Positions 8,915-16,665 of a stretch of DNA of 64,000 nt are shown here, in pieces. The notes under the pieces were generated by a model, which made no database searches, was not told where the DNA came from, and saw nothing but the letters and a program-made list of their open reading frames with translations. This DNA comes from Azospirillum sp051124815 (GTDB lineage Bacteria > Pseudomonadota > Alphaproteobacteria > Azospirillales > Azospirillaceae), in the NCBI RefSeq assembly GCF_051124815.1, contig NZ_CP118490.1, positions 1 to 64,000 on the forward strand, given 5' to 3'. Every line of letters begins with the position of its first letter. Positions within the stretch are counted from its first letter, which is position 1. The position numbers and the translations under genes were made by a program.

Positions 8915-8950
8915 AAAACCTCCGTCCCCCAACCGGGGCGGAGGTTTTTT
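8915..8950 (+). terminator. Rho-independent terminator after the HTH gene
   Basis: Arms AAAACCTCCG (8915-8924) and CGGAGGTTTT (8939-8948) pair perfectly, with an inner CCCC/GGGG extension, and the structure ends in six T residues (8945-8950). It lies 53 bases after the stop codon of the HTH gene. Because of the A-tract on the left arm it could also act on minus-strand transcription. Confidence 0.85.
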
Positions 8951-9034
8951 CATGGCTGCGCCTCCGCTTGCGCCATCCATGCAAAAGGGGCTTGACGGCC
9001 CCCCGATCGAAAGGCTAATCCTCTGCGCCCCGAT

Positions 9035-9120
9035 GGAAGGGTGGCCGAGTGGTTAAAGGCAGCAGACTGTAAATCTGCCCGCGTTAGCGTACGCTGGTTC
9101 GAATCCAGCCCCTTCCACCA
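9035..9120 (+). tRNA. tRNA-Tyr (anticodon GTA)
   Basis: An 86-base class II tRNA. The acceptor stem pairs GGAAGGG (9035-9041) with CCCTTCC (9110-9116), followed by discriminator A and an encoded CCA (9118-9120). The anticodon stem GCAGA/TCTGC closes a seven-base loop with GTA at 9069-9071, reading UAC and UAU. The long variable arm and the GGTTCGAATCC T-arm are as expected for bacterial tRNA-Tyr. Confidence 0.97.
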
Positions 9121-9208
9121 TCGCATTCAAATCGAGAGCGTCCGGCGAACGGAACGGCCCTCGCGAATGCCGGATTTCCCCTCTTTCTTCCTTTCAAAAA
9201 TCCGCCGT

Positions 9209-11077
9209 CTACAGCGGCAGCGGTTCGGCAGGCGTCACGCGCGGGAAGCGCAGCGTGAAGGCTGTCCCTGCCCCCGGCGCGCTATCCAGCCGCAGCCGGC
9301 CGCGCAGGGTCCGCATGACCAGCGTATAGACGATGTTCAGCCCCAGCCCGCTGCCGCCGCGGTCGCGGCTGGTCGTGAAGAAGGGCTCGAACACCTTGCC
9401 GTGCAGTTCCTCCGGGATGCCGCGTCCGTCGTCGGCATAGACCAGCTCCACCTCGCCATCCTTCGCCGTCACCGTCACCGTCAGCCGGCCGCGCACCCCC
9501 GGCTCGTAGCCGTGCAGAAGCGAGTTGATGACGAAGTTGGTCAGGATCTGGCTGAAGGCTCCCGGATAGCTGTCGATCGTCAGGTCGTCGGGGCAATGGA
9601 CGGCGACCGTATGGCCGCTGCGGCGGATGCGCATGCCCAGGCTGCGCAGAACTTCGTGGATGTAGGCGTTCAGTTCGAAGACGCGGCGTTCCTCGCTCGC
9701 CTGGTCGACCGCGATCTGCTTGAAGCTCTGGATCAGCCTGGTGGCGCGTTCGATGTTCAGCAGCATCAGCTGCGTCGCCTCGTCGGCGATGTCGATGAAC
9801 TCGGCGAAATCGCCGCGCCGCAGGGCACCGGCCTCGAACAGGTGGCGCAGCGCGCGGGTCTTCTCCGCCAGCAGCGAGGCACCGGTCAGGGCGATGCCGA
9901 CCGGCGTGTTGATCTCGTGCGTCACCCCGGCAACCAGCGAGCCCAACGCCGCCATCTTCTCCGCCTGGATCAGCTGGACCTGCGCCTCCTTCAGGTCCTG
10001 CAGGGCGCGTTCGGCCTCCTCCTTGGCGGCCCGGACGGCTTCGGCGGCGCGCACGCTCTCGGTGACGTCGGTGTGGGAGCCGACGATGCGGAAGGGTTTG
10101 CCGTCGTTGCCCGACACTGCGAGCGTGCGCGTCTCCAGGAAGACCGTGGCGCCCGAGCGGTGATGGAAGCGCTGCAGCAGCCGCCCCTCCGACCGCCGGC
10201 CGGCCGCCAGATCCCGCTCCATCTCCAGGGCGGCGCCGAGATCATCGACGTGGATCAGTTCCTCCCAGCGGCGGCGGCTGTTGTCCATCTCCGCCTCGGA
10301 ATAGCCCAGCAGGCCCCACCATTGCGGGGAGAACCAGACCTCGCCGGTGCGGAGATCCCATTTTGAGATGCCCTCGCGCGCCGCCCGGATCGCCAGTTCC
10401 AGCAGTTCCCGGCTGGAGGCGACCTCCCGCTCCGACTGTTTGCGCTGGGTGATGTCGGTGTAGGTGGTGACGAATCCGCCGTCGGGCAGCGGCAGGGTCA
10501 CCGTTTCGATGACGACGCCGTCGGGCCGCACGCGCTCGTTGTAAAACGGCCAGGACGCCTTGCGGATATAGTCCAGCCGCTGCGCCACCAGATCGTCGAC
10601 GTCGCCGCGGCCATAGCCGCCCTGCTCCGCGATGTGGCGGACCACCGCCTCATAGGGCTGGGCATAGCGCGGGAATGCGGGGTCGATGTAGAGAAGTTCC
10701 AGCACGCGCCGGTTCCAGGCGACCAGCCTCAGGTCGTGGTCGAAGGCCATCACCCCCTGGCTGAGGCAGTCCAGCACCGAACTGGTCTTCGCCCAGGGCT
10801 CCTGCTCGGCCGGAGCCGACACCGAATCGATTGCCGTCAGCAGCCATTCGCCCGGCCCGCCGGCCCCCAGCGCCAGGGTCACGGCGCTTCCGTCGGGGAG
10901 CCCCCGCGTCAACGGACAGCCGCGGCGCAGGTCGGCAATGGCGGCACACCCCAGCAGGCCGCCGAACAGCCCGTCCAACGTCGCATCGGCCGGCACGGCG
11001 AACCGGACCGCGAAGGCGGCATTGGCCCATACCAGGCGTTCGTCGGCGTCAAAGCGGGCGAACCCGGTCTCCCCCAT
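9209..11077 (-). CDS. PAS-domain sensor histidine kinase
   Basis: A 622-residue soluble histidine kinase with no membrane helices, so it senses a cytoplasmic signal. Order: a divergent PAS-like region (1-90), a PAS domain starting SSVLDCLSQGVMAFD (about 99-212), a second clear PAS at about 225-342 (WFSPQWWGLLGYSEAEMD; ends IVGSHTDVTE), a coiled-coil linker, the phosphoacceptor His387 in VAGVTHEINTPVG, and an ATPase domain with N514/N518, DDGRGIP (549-555), FEPFFTT and GSGLGLN (575-581). No response-regulator gene is adjacent, so its partner is elsewhere. The minus-strand stop codon overlaps a 14-bp repeat that also occurs upstream of tRNA-Tyr. Confidence 0.9.
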   Translation of the reverse strand: MGETGFARFDADERLVWANAAFAVRFAVPADATLDGLFGGLLGCAAIADLRRGCPLTRGLPDGSAVTLALGAGGPGEWLLTAIDSVSAPAEQEPWAKTSSVLDCLSQGVMAFDHDLRLVAWNRRVLELLYIDPAFPRYAQPYEAVVRHIAEQGGYGRGDVDDLVAQRLDYIRKASWPFYNERVRPDGVVIETVTLPLPDGGFVTTYTDITQRKQSEREVASSRELLELAIRAAREGISKWDLRTGEVWFSPQWWGLLGYSEAEMDNSRRRWEELIHVDDLGAALEMERDLAAGRRSEGRLLQRFHHRSGATVFLETRTLAVSGNDGKPFRIVGSHTDVTESVRAAEAVRAAKEEAERALQDLKEAQVQLIQAEKMAALGSLVAGVTHEINTPVGIALTGASLLAEKTRALRHLFEAGALRRGDFAEFIDIADEATQLMLLNIERATRLIQSFKQIAVDQASEERRVFELNAYIHEVLRSLGMRIRRSGHTVAVHCPDDLTIDSYPGAFSQILTNFVINSLLHGYEPGVRGRLTVTVTAKDGEVELVYADDGRGIPEELHGKVFEPFFTTSRDRGGSGLGLNIVYTLVMRTLRGRLRLDSAPGAGTAFTLRFPRVTPAEPLPL

Positions 11078-11486
11078 GCCCGTGCCTACTCCCTCCGCTG
11101 AACCGGCGGGTTGAATTCACGGCCGGCGCTCCAACCGACGGGAGAAACCCGGCGACAGGACACGCGGCGCGACCCGCGATCTCATTCTTGTCTCTTGACG
11201 GTTGACGGGCAAGCGCCATTCCGCACCTGCCGTCGCCGGAGCCGGCTGGGAGACCGGTTGTTCTTACGAGACAGTGAAGCCTAATCCTGCGCCTGTCCAG
11301 GGTCCCCGGCGGCCAAGCCGTTGTTGGAGATAAGGATTTGCGCGATGGCGGCTGCGGCGGTTTGTGGGAGCCGGTTTCAGTCAGCCCCGGCCGCCGCGAC
11401 GATTTTTCCCGCCCGTCCGAGCGTCAGCCGACCGATCTGCATGAATCGGGCAACCGTTACGACGGCCGGCGAGCCCTAATAGCAGG

Positions 11487-11530
11487 CAATACTGATTGTT
11501 GCGTAATCGCGCAGTATAGTATCAGTATTG
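11487..11530. repeat. AT-rich inverted repeat upstream of ccoG
   Basis: CAATACTGAT at 11487-11496 and ATCAGTATTG at 11521-11530 are exact reverse complements separated by 24 bases. The segment is far more AT-rich than the genome average. It could be an operator or the stem of an RNA. It does not match a consensus that I know. Confidence 0.5.
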
Positions 11531-11670
11531 TGCGTTATACCGCTATATTTGAACAATATTCAGCTTGTGGATCGGCCACCCGCCACAGTATTAACCGACC
11601 CCGGACCGCGGATCCCTCGAACCGGTGAAAAGCCTTGGATCGGGAATGGCTTTTCAGAATATCGACGTTG

Positions 11671-11686
11671 TTTGACAGAGGTCAAA
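11671..11686 (+). promoter_or_regulatory. FNR/Anr-type box in front of ccoG
   Basis: TTTGACAGAGGTCAAA is a perfect palindrome with half-sites TTGAC and GTCAA spaced by four bases, matching the FNR-family consensus TTGAY-N4-RTCAA. Its centre lies only about 30 bases upstream of the ATG at 11709. This is close for an activator site at -41.5 unless translation starts at the second ATG (11751), which would give room for a promoter. The cco/fix genes are classic targets of FnrN/FixK/Anr. Confidence 0.7.
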
Positions 11687-11708
11687 CACGCCGCACTGGT
11701 GGTCGAAT

Positions 11709-13226
11709 ATGCTCCGCGCCAACGTGGAACCGGAAATCAGGCGCATCGACATGCCAGACGGAAGCATCGTTCAGCAGGGCGCAGCCCAACCCGCCAAGGT
11801 CCCGCTGTACGAAAGCCATAAAACGATTCATCCGAAGGCGGTCAAGGGCCTCTATCGCCGCCTGAAGACGGTCACCTTCTCCGTTCTTCTGGCCTTGTTC
11901 TTCATCGCTCCCTGGATCCGGTGGGAGCGCGGTCCCGACGCGCCCGCCCAGGCGGTGCTGTTCGACCTGACCACGCCACGCTTCTTCCTGTTCTGGATCG
12001 AGATCTGGCCGCAGGAAATCTACTATCTCACCGGTATCCTGATCGTCGCGGCGCTTGGGCTGTTCCTGGCGACGGCGCTGGCCGGCCGCGTCTGGTGCGG
12101 CTTCGCCTGTCCGCACACGGTGTGGACCGACCTGTTCGTTTGGATCGAGCGCGTCTTCGAAGGCGACCGGGCGGAGCGCATCCGCATGGAAAAGCAGCCC
12201 TGGACGATGCGCAAGGCCCTGCGCAAGGCCGGCAAGCATGCGGGCTGGCTGGCGCTCAGCTTCGTCACCGGCTTCGGATTCCTCGCCTATTTCACCGATG
12301 CCCCGGCCCTGCTGCACGACTTGGCCACTTTCCAGGCCAGCTACGAGGCGACGTCCTTCTTCGGCATCTTCGTCGGCATGACCTATGTGATGGCCGGCTG
12401 GACGCGCGAGCAGATGTGCATGTACATGTGCCCGTGGCCGCGCATCCAGAGCGCGATGCTGGACGAGCATTCGCTGGTCGTCACCTATCAGGCCGATCGC
12501 GGCGACAACCGCGGCCCCAAGCGCAAGTCGCAGAGCTGGGACGAGCGGCGGGCCCAGGGCTTCGGCGACTGCATCGACTGCGGCCAGTGCGTCCAGGTCT
12601 GCCCGATGGGCATCGACGTGCGCACCGGCGAGCAGTCGGACTGCATCAACTGCGGCCTGTGCGTCGACGCCTGCGACAGCATCATGATCCAGCAGGGCCT
12701 GCCCACCCGCCTGATCGCCTTCGACAGCCTGGCCGCCCAGGACACGCGGGCATCCGGCAAGAGCTATCAGTGGCGTCTGTTCCGTCCGCGCGTCATCGTC
12801 TATGCCCTGCTGATGCTGGTCATCGGCGGTGCGATGGCCTGGAGCTTCGCGCTGCGCCCCAGCCTGAACATCACGGTTCTGCGTGACCGCGCGCCGCTGT
12901 TCGTGACGCTGTCCGACGGCTCGATCCGCAACGCCTACACCTTCAAGGTCGCCAACAAGACCCGGCAGGACCGCTCCTACACCCTCAGCGTCGCCGGCCT
13001 GCCCAATGCCGAGATCAAGGTGATCGGCGAGGCGGAGGACGAATCCGCCGCCCACACCGCCACCATCTCCGCCGAGCCGGACAGCGTCGCCACCTACCGC
13101 GTCTACGTGACGGCCCCGCGCACGGCGGTCACCTCCACCTCGCTGCCGCTGACCTTCCAACTGTCCGACACCGGAACGAACGAGAAGAACAGCCACGACA
13201 GCGTCTTCATGGGGCCGGCCAACTAG
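11709..13226 (+). CDS. ccoG: cytochrome c oxidase accessory protein CcoG (FixG/RdxA)
   Basis: A 505-residue inner-membrane iron-sulfur protein that takes part in assembly of the cbb3 oxidase, with a role in copper reduction reported for the family. It has membrane helices near residues 55-70, 105-125, 178-195, 216-230 and 353-370. Two 4Fe-4S motifs lie on the cytoplasmic side: C288-x2-C291-x2-C294-x3-C298-P and C312-x2-C315-x2-C318-x3-C322. Conserved WCGFACPHTVW and MCMYMCPWPR are present. The C-terminal periplasmic beta-domain (about 375-495) is as in the family. The gene is alone: no ccoNOQP or ccoHIS neighbours are seen. A palindromic FNR box precedes it. ATG 11751 (MPDGSIV) is an alternative start. 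Confidence 0.95.
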   Translation: MLRANVEPEIRRIDMPDGSIVQQGAAQPAKVPLYESHKTIHPKAVKGLYRRLKTVTFSVLLALFFIAPWIRWERGPDAPAQAVLFDLTTPRFFLFWIEIWPQEIYYLTGILIVAALGLFLATALAGRVWCGFACPHTVWTDLFVWIERVFEGDRAERIRMEKQPWTMRKALRKAGKHAGWLALSFVTGFGFLAYFTDAPALLHDLATFQASYEATSFFGIFVGMTYVMAGWTREQMCMYMCPWPRIQSAMLDEHSLVVTYQADRGDNRGPKRKSQSWDERRAQGFGDCIDCGQCVQVCPMGIDVRTGEQSDCINCGLCVDACDSIMIQQGLPTRLIAFDSLAAQDTRASGKSYQWRLFRPRVIVYALLMLVIGGAMAWSFALRPSLNITVLRDRAPLFVTLSDGSIRNAYTFKVANKTRQDRSYTLSVAGLPNAEIKVIGEAEDESAAHTATISAEPDSVATYRVYVTAPRTAVTSTSLPLTFQLSDTGTNEKNSHDSVFMGPAN

Positions 13227-13420
13227 CCTGCGAACCCTCCTTGGCACGAGCGCGAAAGGCGGGGGCCGGCGGATCGGCCTACCGCCTTTCGTGTTTCTGC
13301 GCAAAGGGAGGGCACCCGCATGGGCAGTTTGCGCGGGCCGTCATGCCACTCACCTGACTCAGGCGAACGAAGGCTGGACCGCGGCAACGCCGGATCCGCC
13401 TGCAGCGAGGTGAGACACCC

Positions 13421-13978
13421 ATGCTTTTCGACTTCGAGCCATCGGGCATCAATGACACCTATCTGCGCCTGACGCGGAGTGGGCTGTCCTGCATCGTCGC
13501 ACCGGCCGGGGCGTGGAACGGGCTTCTGCGGGTCAACTACATCGTCGCCGGCGCACCCGGCGGCGGCGAACCGCACATGGTCTTCCGCAGCCTGGATGTC
13601 GGCTGGGACGATGGACGCTTCTGCTGGAAGGGCCGTGCGTCGCCGGTGATGACCAGTTCCGGCATGGTCGACATCCTGCTGGAGCGCGGGCTGGTGACCG
13701 ATTCGGAGGCGGAGCGGCTGCTGTTCGGGATCAACACGCCGGCGGCCGGCGCCACGTCGGACGAGGCGCTGATGATCCGCGCCCTGCTCAGCGGCTGCAG
13801 CTTCACCCCCGTCTACGACCAGCCGCCACTCAGCACCGAACCGCCGGTGGTCGCCGGATTCGCCATGCGCACCCTGGCCGATCCCGGCGCCTACATGCTG
13901 GAGGCCCGCAACGGCCTGCCGGTTCTGGACACCGAGGCCCGCGACGCGCTGCGACGGCAGGTCGGGCTGGTGATGTGA
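13421..13978 (+). CDS. hypothetical protein
   Basis: A 185-residue protein without signal peptide or membrane helices. A GAGGTGAG ribosome site lies just ahead of ATG 13421. I do not recognise the family. The N-terminal half (VGWDDGRFCWKGRASPVMTSS) looks like a small beta-rich domain, and the C-terminal half is helical and ends in a basic segment. It follows ccoG by 195 bases in the same direction. There is no clear terminator in between, so co-transcription is possible but unproven. Confidence 0.65.
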   Translation: MLFDFEPSGINDTYLRLTRSGLSCIVAPAGAWNGLLRVNYIVAGAPGGGEPHMVFRSLDVGWDDGRFCWKGRASPVMTSSGMVDILLERGLVTDSEAERLLFGINTPAAGATSDEALMIRALLSGCSFTPVYDQPPLSTEPPVVAGFAMRTLADPGAYMLEARNGLPVLDTEARDALRRQVGLVM

Positions 13979-14155
13979 CGCCCTCCTTCTTTGGTCGAAG
14001 ACCGGGCCGGAATCGGCCGAATCCCACCCCTATGGCGTAGGGACTAGACCTTCGGGCGATAGAAACTGTCACAGTGCCGGGACATTCTTATTGCAACTGC
14101 TCACAGGAGCCATGCTGCCGCCGACCTCGACCCCTTGCGAAAGAGCCCGACCGCC

Positions 14156-14341
14156 ATGAACGCCACTCTGTCCCATCGCTGCACCGCCCTGATCGACCGC
14201 GCCCGCGCCGCCTGGCTGAGCCAGCCGCTGGCCCGCAAGCTGGCGTCCCGCAATGCCGCCCGCCATAATTCAATGGGGCGCCGCCGGATGTCGATGGAAC
14301 TGCTGGACATGGAACTCTTCCGCATCGACATCGGCGGCTGA
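14156..14341 (+). CDS. small basic hypothetical protein
   Basis: A 61-residue protein rich in Arg and Leu: an N-terminal amphipathic helix (LIDRARAAWLSQPLARKLA), then MGRRRMSMELLDMELFRIDIGG. I do not recognise it, though the size and basic helix recall DUF1127-like peptides. ATG 14156 overlaps the TGA of a 15-codon frame that starts at 14112 behind AGGAG (ATGA overlap at 14156-14159), which could be a coupled leader. It is convergent with the peroxidase gene, 25 bases away. Confidence 0.5.
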   Translation: MNATLSHRCTALIDRARAAWLSQPLARKLASRNAARHNSMGRRRMSMELLDMELFRIDIGG

Positions 14342-14366
14342 GAGCGGCAACTGAGAAACGTCTGTC

Positions 14367-15533
14367 CTATTTCGCCAGCAGGTGTTCGTACCGCGCGTCG
14401 GTCAGCGTCTTCAAGAAGGCGACCAGCGCCTTGACGCGGCGGGTGTCCAGCGCCGGCGCCGATTCCAGTTCCTTGGTCGACAGGTTCGCAGCCACCTCCG
14501 GCGGTCCCCACGCCTTGCGGGTCTCCGGATTGATCGCGGCCTTCTCCGTCCGGTTGTTGTAGTGGTCGTAGAAGCGGACGACAGTCTCCAGATCCTTGAA
14601 GACGCCATTGTGCATGTAGGGTCCGGTCACCGCGACGTTGCGCAGGGTCGGCGTCTTGAACTTCCCCTCATAAACGGGCTTGGCCGCCGCCGGATTGTCG
14701 TGCAGCCCGCGGTCGGCGAAACCCGGCTTGCCGGAGGCATCGCGCAGGACCGGATTGGCAGGCACGCCGATGTTGTGATGTTCGTAATTGGTGAACATCT
14801 CCCCGGCGGCGGCCGGCATCGCCTTCAGCTTGTGGCACTGGTTGCAGTTGGTGAACTGGGTGGAGAAGAACAGGGTCATGCCCAGATCCTCCTCCGGCGT
14901 CATCTTGTAGTCGCCACGCAGATAGCGGTCGTATTTCGAATCGAAGGGCGCGAAACGGTCGGTCTTTTCAAAGGCGGCGATGCTGTCGGTCATCGCATCA
15001 TAGGCACGCCCGGCGTCGTCCAGCACTCCGGCGCCATAGAGCGCCACGAAGGCGCGGGCGTAGTCGGGATTCTCCGCCAGCCTGTCGCGCGCCTGCTCCT
15101 TGGAGGTCAGCCCCATCTCCGCCGGGTTCAGCGGCGGGCCGCCGGCCTGATCCTTCAGCGTCGGGGCGCGGCCGTCCCAGAACTGGCCGCCGACCGCCTT
15201 GCCGTCCGCCTTGATGTGGAAGGCCGGCGTAAAGGCCGCATAGGCCGCCGTCGGCGCGTTGCGGTCACCCACAGACTTGCCGTTGTCGCCGACCGACGCC
15301 GCCCCGCCCGCCCCGCCGGTGCGCGGATCGGCGAAACCGAAATCCGGATTGTGGCAATCGGCGCAGGACTGCGTGCGGTTGGCCGACAGCGCGGTGTCGG
15401 AAAACAGCGCCTCCCCCAGCTTCTCCTTGCTCGACAGGTCCGCGGCATGAACGGCCCCGCCCCCGGCCAGACCGGTCGACAGCAACGCCAGCGCAAGCGC
15501 GCGGCGGGACAGGGGAGAAAAACGGATGGGCAT
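14367..15533 (-). CDS. di-haem cytochrome c peroxidase / MauG family
   Basis: A 388-residue periplasmic protein with a signal peptide (cut near VHAAD) and two c-type haem motifs: C57-A-D-C60-H61 and C230-N-Q-C233-H234. The fold and conserved segments (FWDGRAPTLKDQAGGP, NIGVPANP, KTPTLRNVAVTGPYMHNG with the distal Met/His region) are those of bacterial cytochrome c peroxidase and MauG. It should reduce hydrogen peroxide with electrons from cytochrome c, or carry out MauG-like oxidation; the subfamily cannot be fixed from sequence. A Fur-type box lies about 65 bases upstream, suggesting control by iron. hemD-like and pmtA-like genes lie upstream on the same strand. Confidence 0.92.
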   Translation of the reverse strand: MPIRFSPLSRRALALALLSTGLAGGGAVHAADLSSKEKLGEALFSDTALSANRTQSCADCHNPDFGFADPRTGGAGGAASVGDNGKSVGDRNAPTAAYAAFTPAFHIKADGKAVGGQFWDGRAPTLKDQAGGPPLNPAEMGLTSKEQARDRLAENPDYARAFVALYGAGVLDDAGRAYDAMTDSIAAFEKTDRFAPFDSKYDRYLRGDYKMTPEEDLGMTLFFSTQFTNCNQCHKLKAMPAAAGEMFTNYEHHNIGVPANPVLRDASGKPGFADRGLHDNPAAAKPVYEGKFKTPTLRNVAVTGPYMHNGVFKDLETVVRFYDHYNNRTEKAAINPETRKAWGPPEVAANLSTKELESAPALDTRRVKALVAFLKTLTDARYEHLLAK

Positions 15534-15597
15534 GACGACGCTCCTGGCAACGGCCGCAGACGGGGGCCAACACTGAGCGTCAAAGGTTAATCGAGAG

Positions 15598-15612
15598 TGA
15601 GAATCGTTATCA
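15598..15612 (-). promoter_or_regulatory. Fur-like box upstream of the peroxidase gene
   Basis: On the minus strand this reads TGATAACGATTCTCA, a 7-1-7 arrangement in which five of seven positions are symmetric. It closely resembles the enterobacterial Fur consensus (GATAATGATTCTCA-like). It lies about 65 bases upstream of the ATG at 15533, within the expected promoter. No other region of the window shows a comparable site. Confidence 0.5.
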
Positions 15613-15675
15613 ACCCGCCTGCGCAGAAGGAGGGTGGGACGAAAAGCCGCTGGTCCTCAGAAAGTGGAAGGCCGG

Positions 15676-16521
15676 TCAGCCCGGCTTGTTCCCCTCTCCG
15701 TCAGTCAGCAGCCGGCGGATGGCGTTGACCAGCGGCTTCATGTGGAAGGTCGATTCCGGAGAAACCGCGACGGTGCCGCCGGCCGCCTCCACCGCTTCCG
15801 CCACCACCGGCCCGACGGCGGCGATGCGCGTCCTGGCAAAGCCCTGGCGGAAGGCGTCACCGAGGCCGCAGGCTTCCGCCACCTCATGCAGGCGCCGCAC
15901 CTGGGGCGAGGCGGTGAAGGCGACGAAATCGATGCGCCCGTCCGCCATCTCGCGGATCGCCGTCTGGACGGCGCCGGTCTCCGAATCGTTGGCGTAGCGG
16001 TAGGGGGTCACTGCTACCGGATCGCCGCCGCCGGCCCGTACCGCCTCCAGCAGCGGGTCGTTCGGGTTGTCGGGATAGAGCTGGATGCCGACGCGGCGGC
16101 CGGTCAGATCCTCCTCGCCCAGCATGGCGATGACGCCGTCGGTGGTCGGGGCGGGGGCGGATTTGTAGGGGGCGCAGCCGATCTCGCGCAGCGCCTTCAC
16201 CGGCTTCGGCCCGCGCACGAAGACGCGCGCCCGGCCGATGGCGGCGACCACCTCGGCCTCGCGCTCCATGGCGCGGGCGACGGTCATCAGCCGCCGCAGA
16301 CCTTCGCCGGTCAGCAGGACGATGTCGTCGAACCCTTCGGTCAGCAACCGCTCCAGCCATTCCCGTGCGGGCGCCGGATCGTCGAGGTCGAGGATCTTGA
16401 CCAGCGGGCAGCGGATCGTCTCGGCGCCATGCTGCTCCATCATGCCCGCGAACAGGTCGAGGTCCCGGCTTTCAGGCACCAGAATCCGCTTTCCCGCCAG
16501 ATCGCCGCCCTGTTCGGCCAT
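15676..16521 (-). CDS. HemD-family (uroporphyrinogen-III synthase-like) protein
   Basis: A 281-residue cytoplasmic protein with the two-domain HemD architecture: GKRILVPESRD at the N-terminus, LLTGEGLRRLM, then a second half with GRRVGIQLYPDNPND, FVAFTASPQVRRL and IAAVGPVVAEAVEAAGG. The family cyclises hydroxymethylbilane to uroporphyrinogen III. Several features (FVRGPKPVKALREIG, PTTDGVIAMLG, QLYPDNPN) look like the HemD-like branch found outside the haem operon in other bacteria, and hemC is not adjacent here. It may therefore be a second copy rather than the housekeeping enzyme. It lies between pmtA and the peroxidase gene on the same strand, with gaps of about 145 bases on each side. Confidence 0.75.
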   Translation of the reverse strand: MAEQGGDLAGKRILVPESRDLDLFAGMMEQHGAETIRCPLVKILDLDDPAPAREWLERLLTEGFDDIVLLTGEGLRRLMTVARAMEREAEVVAAIGRARVFVRGPKPVKALREIGCAPYKSAPAPTTDGVIAMLGEEDLTGRRVGIQLYPDNPNDPLLEAVRAGGGDPVAVTPYRYANDSETGAVQTAIREMADGRIDFVAFTASPQVRRLHEVAEACGLGDAFRQGFARTRIAAVGPVVAEAVEAAGGTVAVSPESTFHMKPLVNAIRRLLTDGEGNKPG

Positions 16522-16665
16522 ATCCCCGCTCCCATGGTCGCGTGTGTGGTGACGGCGAGACTAGATCGGATCGCGTAAAATCGGAATCGATTTGGAGCGT
16601 GAATCCGATCGCCAACCATAAAGCTACAGCAAGCGGCCGGAGTGGACATGCCCGACGAACACTCC

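Larger units (their letters stand above)
11078..11708. other. 631-bp intergenic region upstream of ccoG
   Basis: The longest gene-free stretch in the window. The kinase-proximal part is GC-rich. From about 11480 to 11580 it becomes strikingly AT-rich for this genome and carries a 10-bp inverted repeat (11487-11496 and 11521-11530), and at 11671-11686 it holds an FNR-type box. A 44-codon frame at 11345-11480 has a fair ribosome site but an unremarkable sequence, and I do not call it a gene. Confidence 0.55.

Noticed and set aside
11345..11480. A 44-codon frame with a fair AAGGA ribosome site upstream of ccoG
   Set aside because: The peptide is low-complexity at the start and has no recognisable feature; one ribosome-like site is not enough in 631 bases of spacer.
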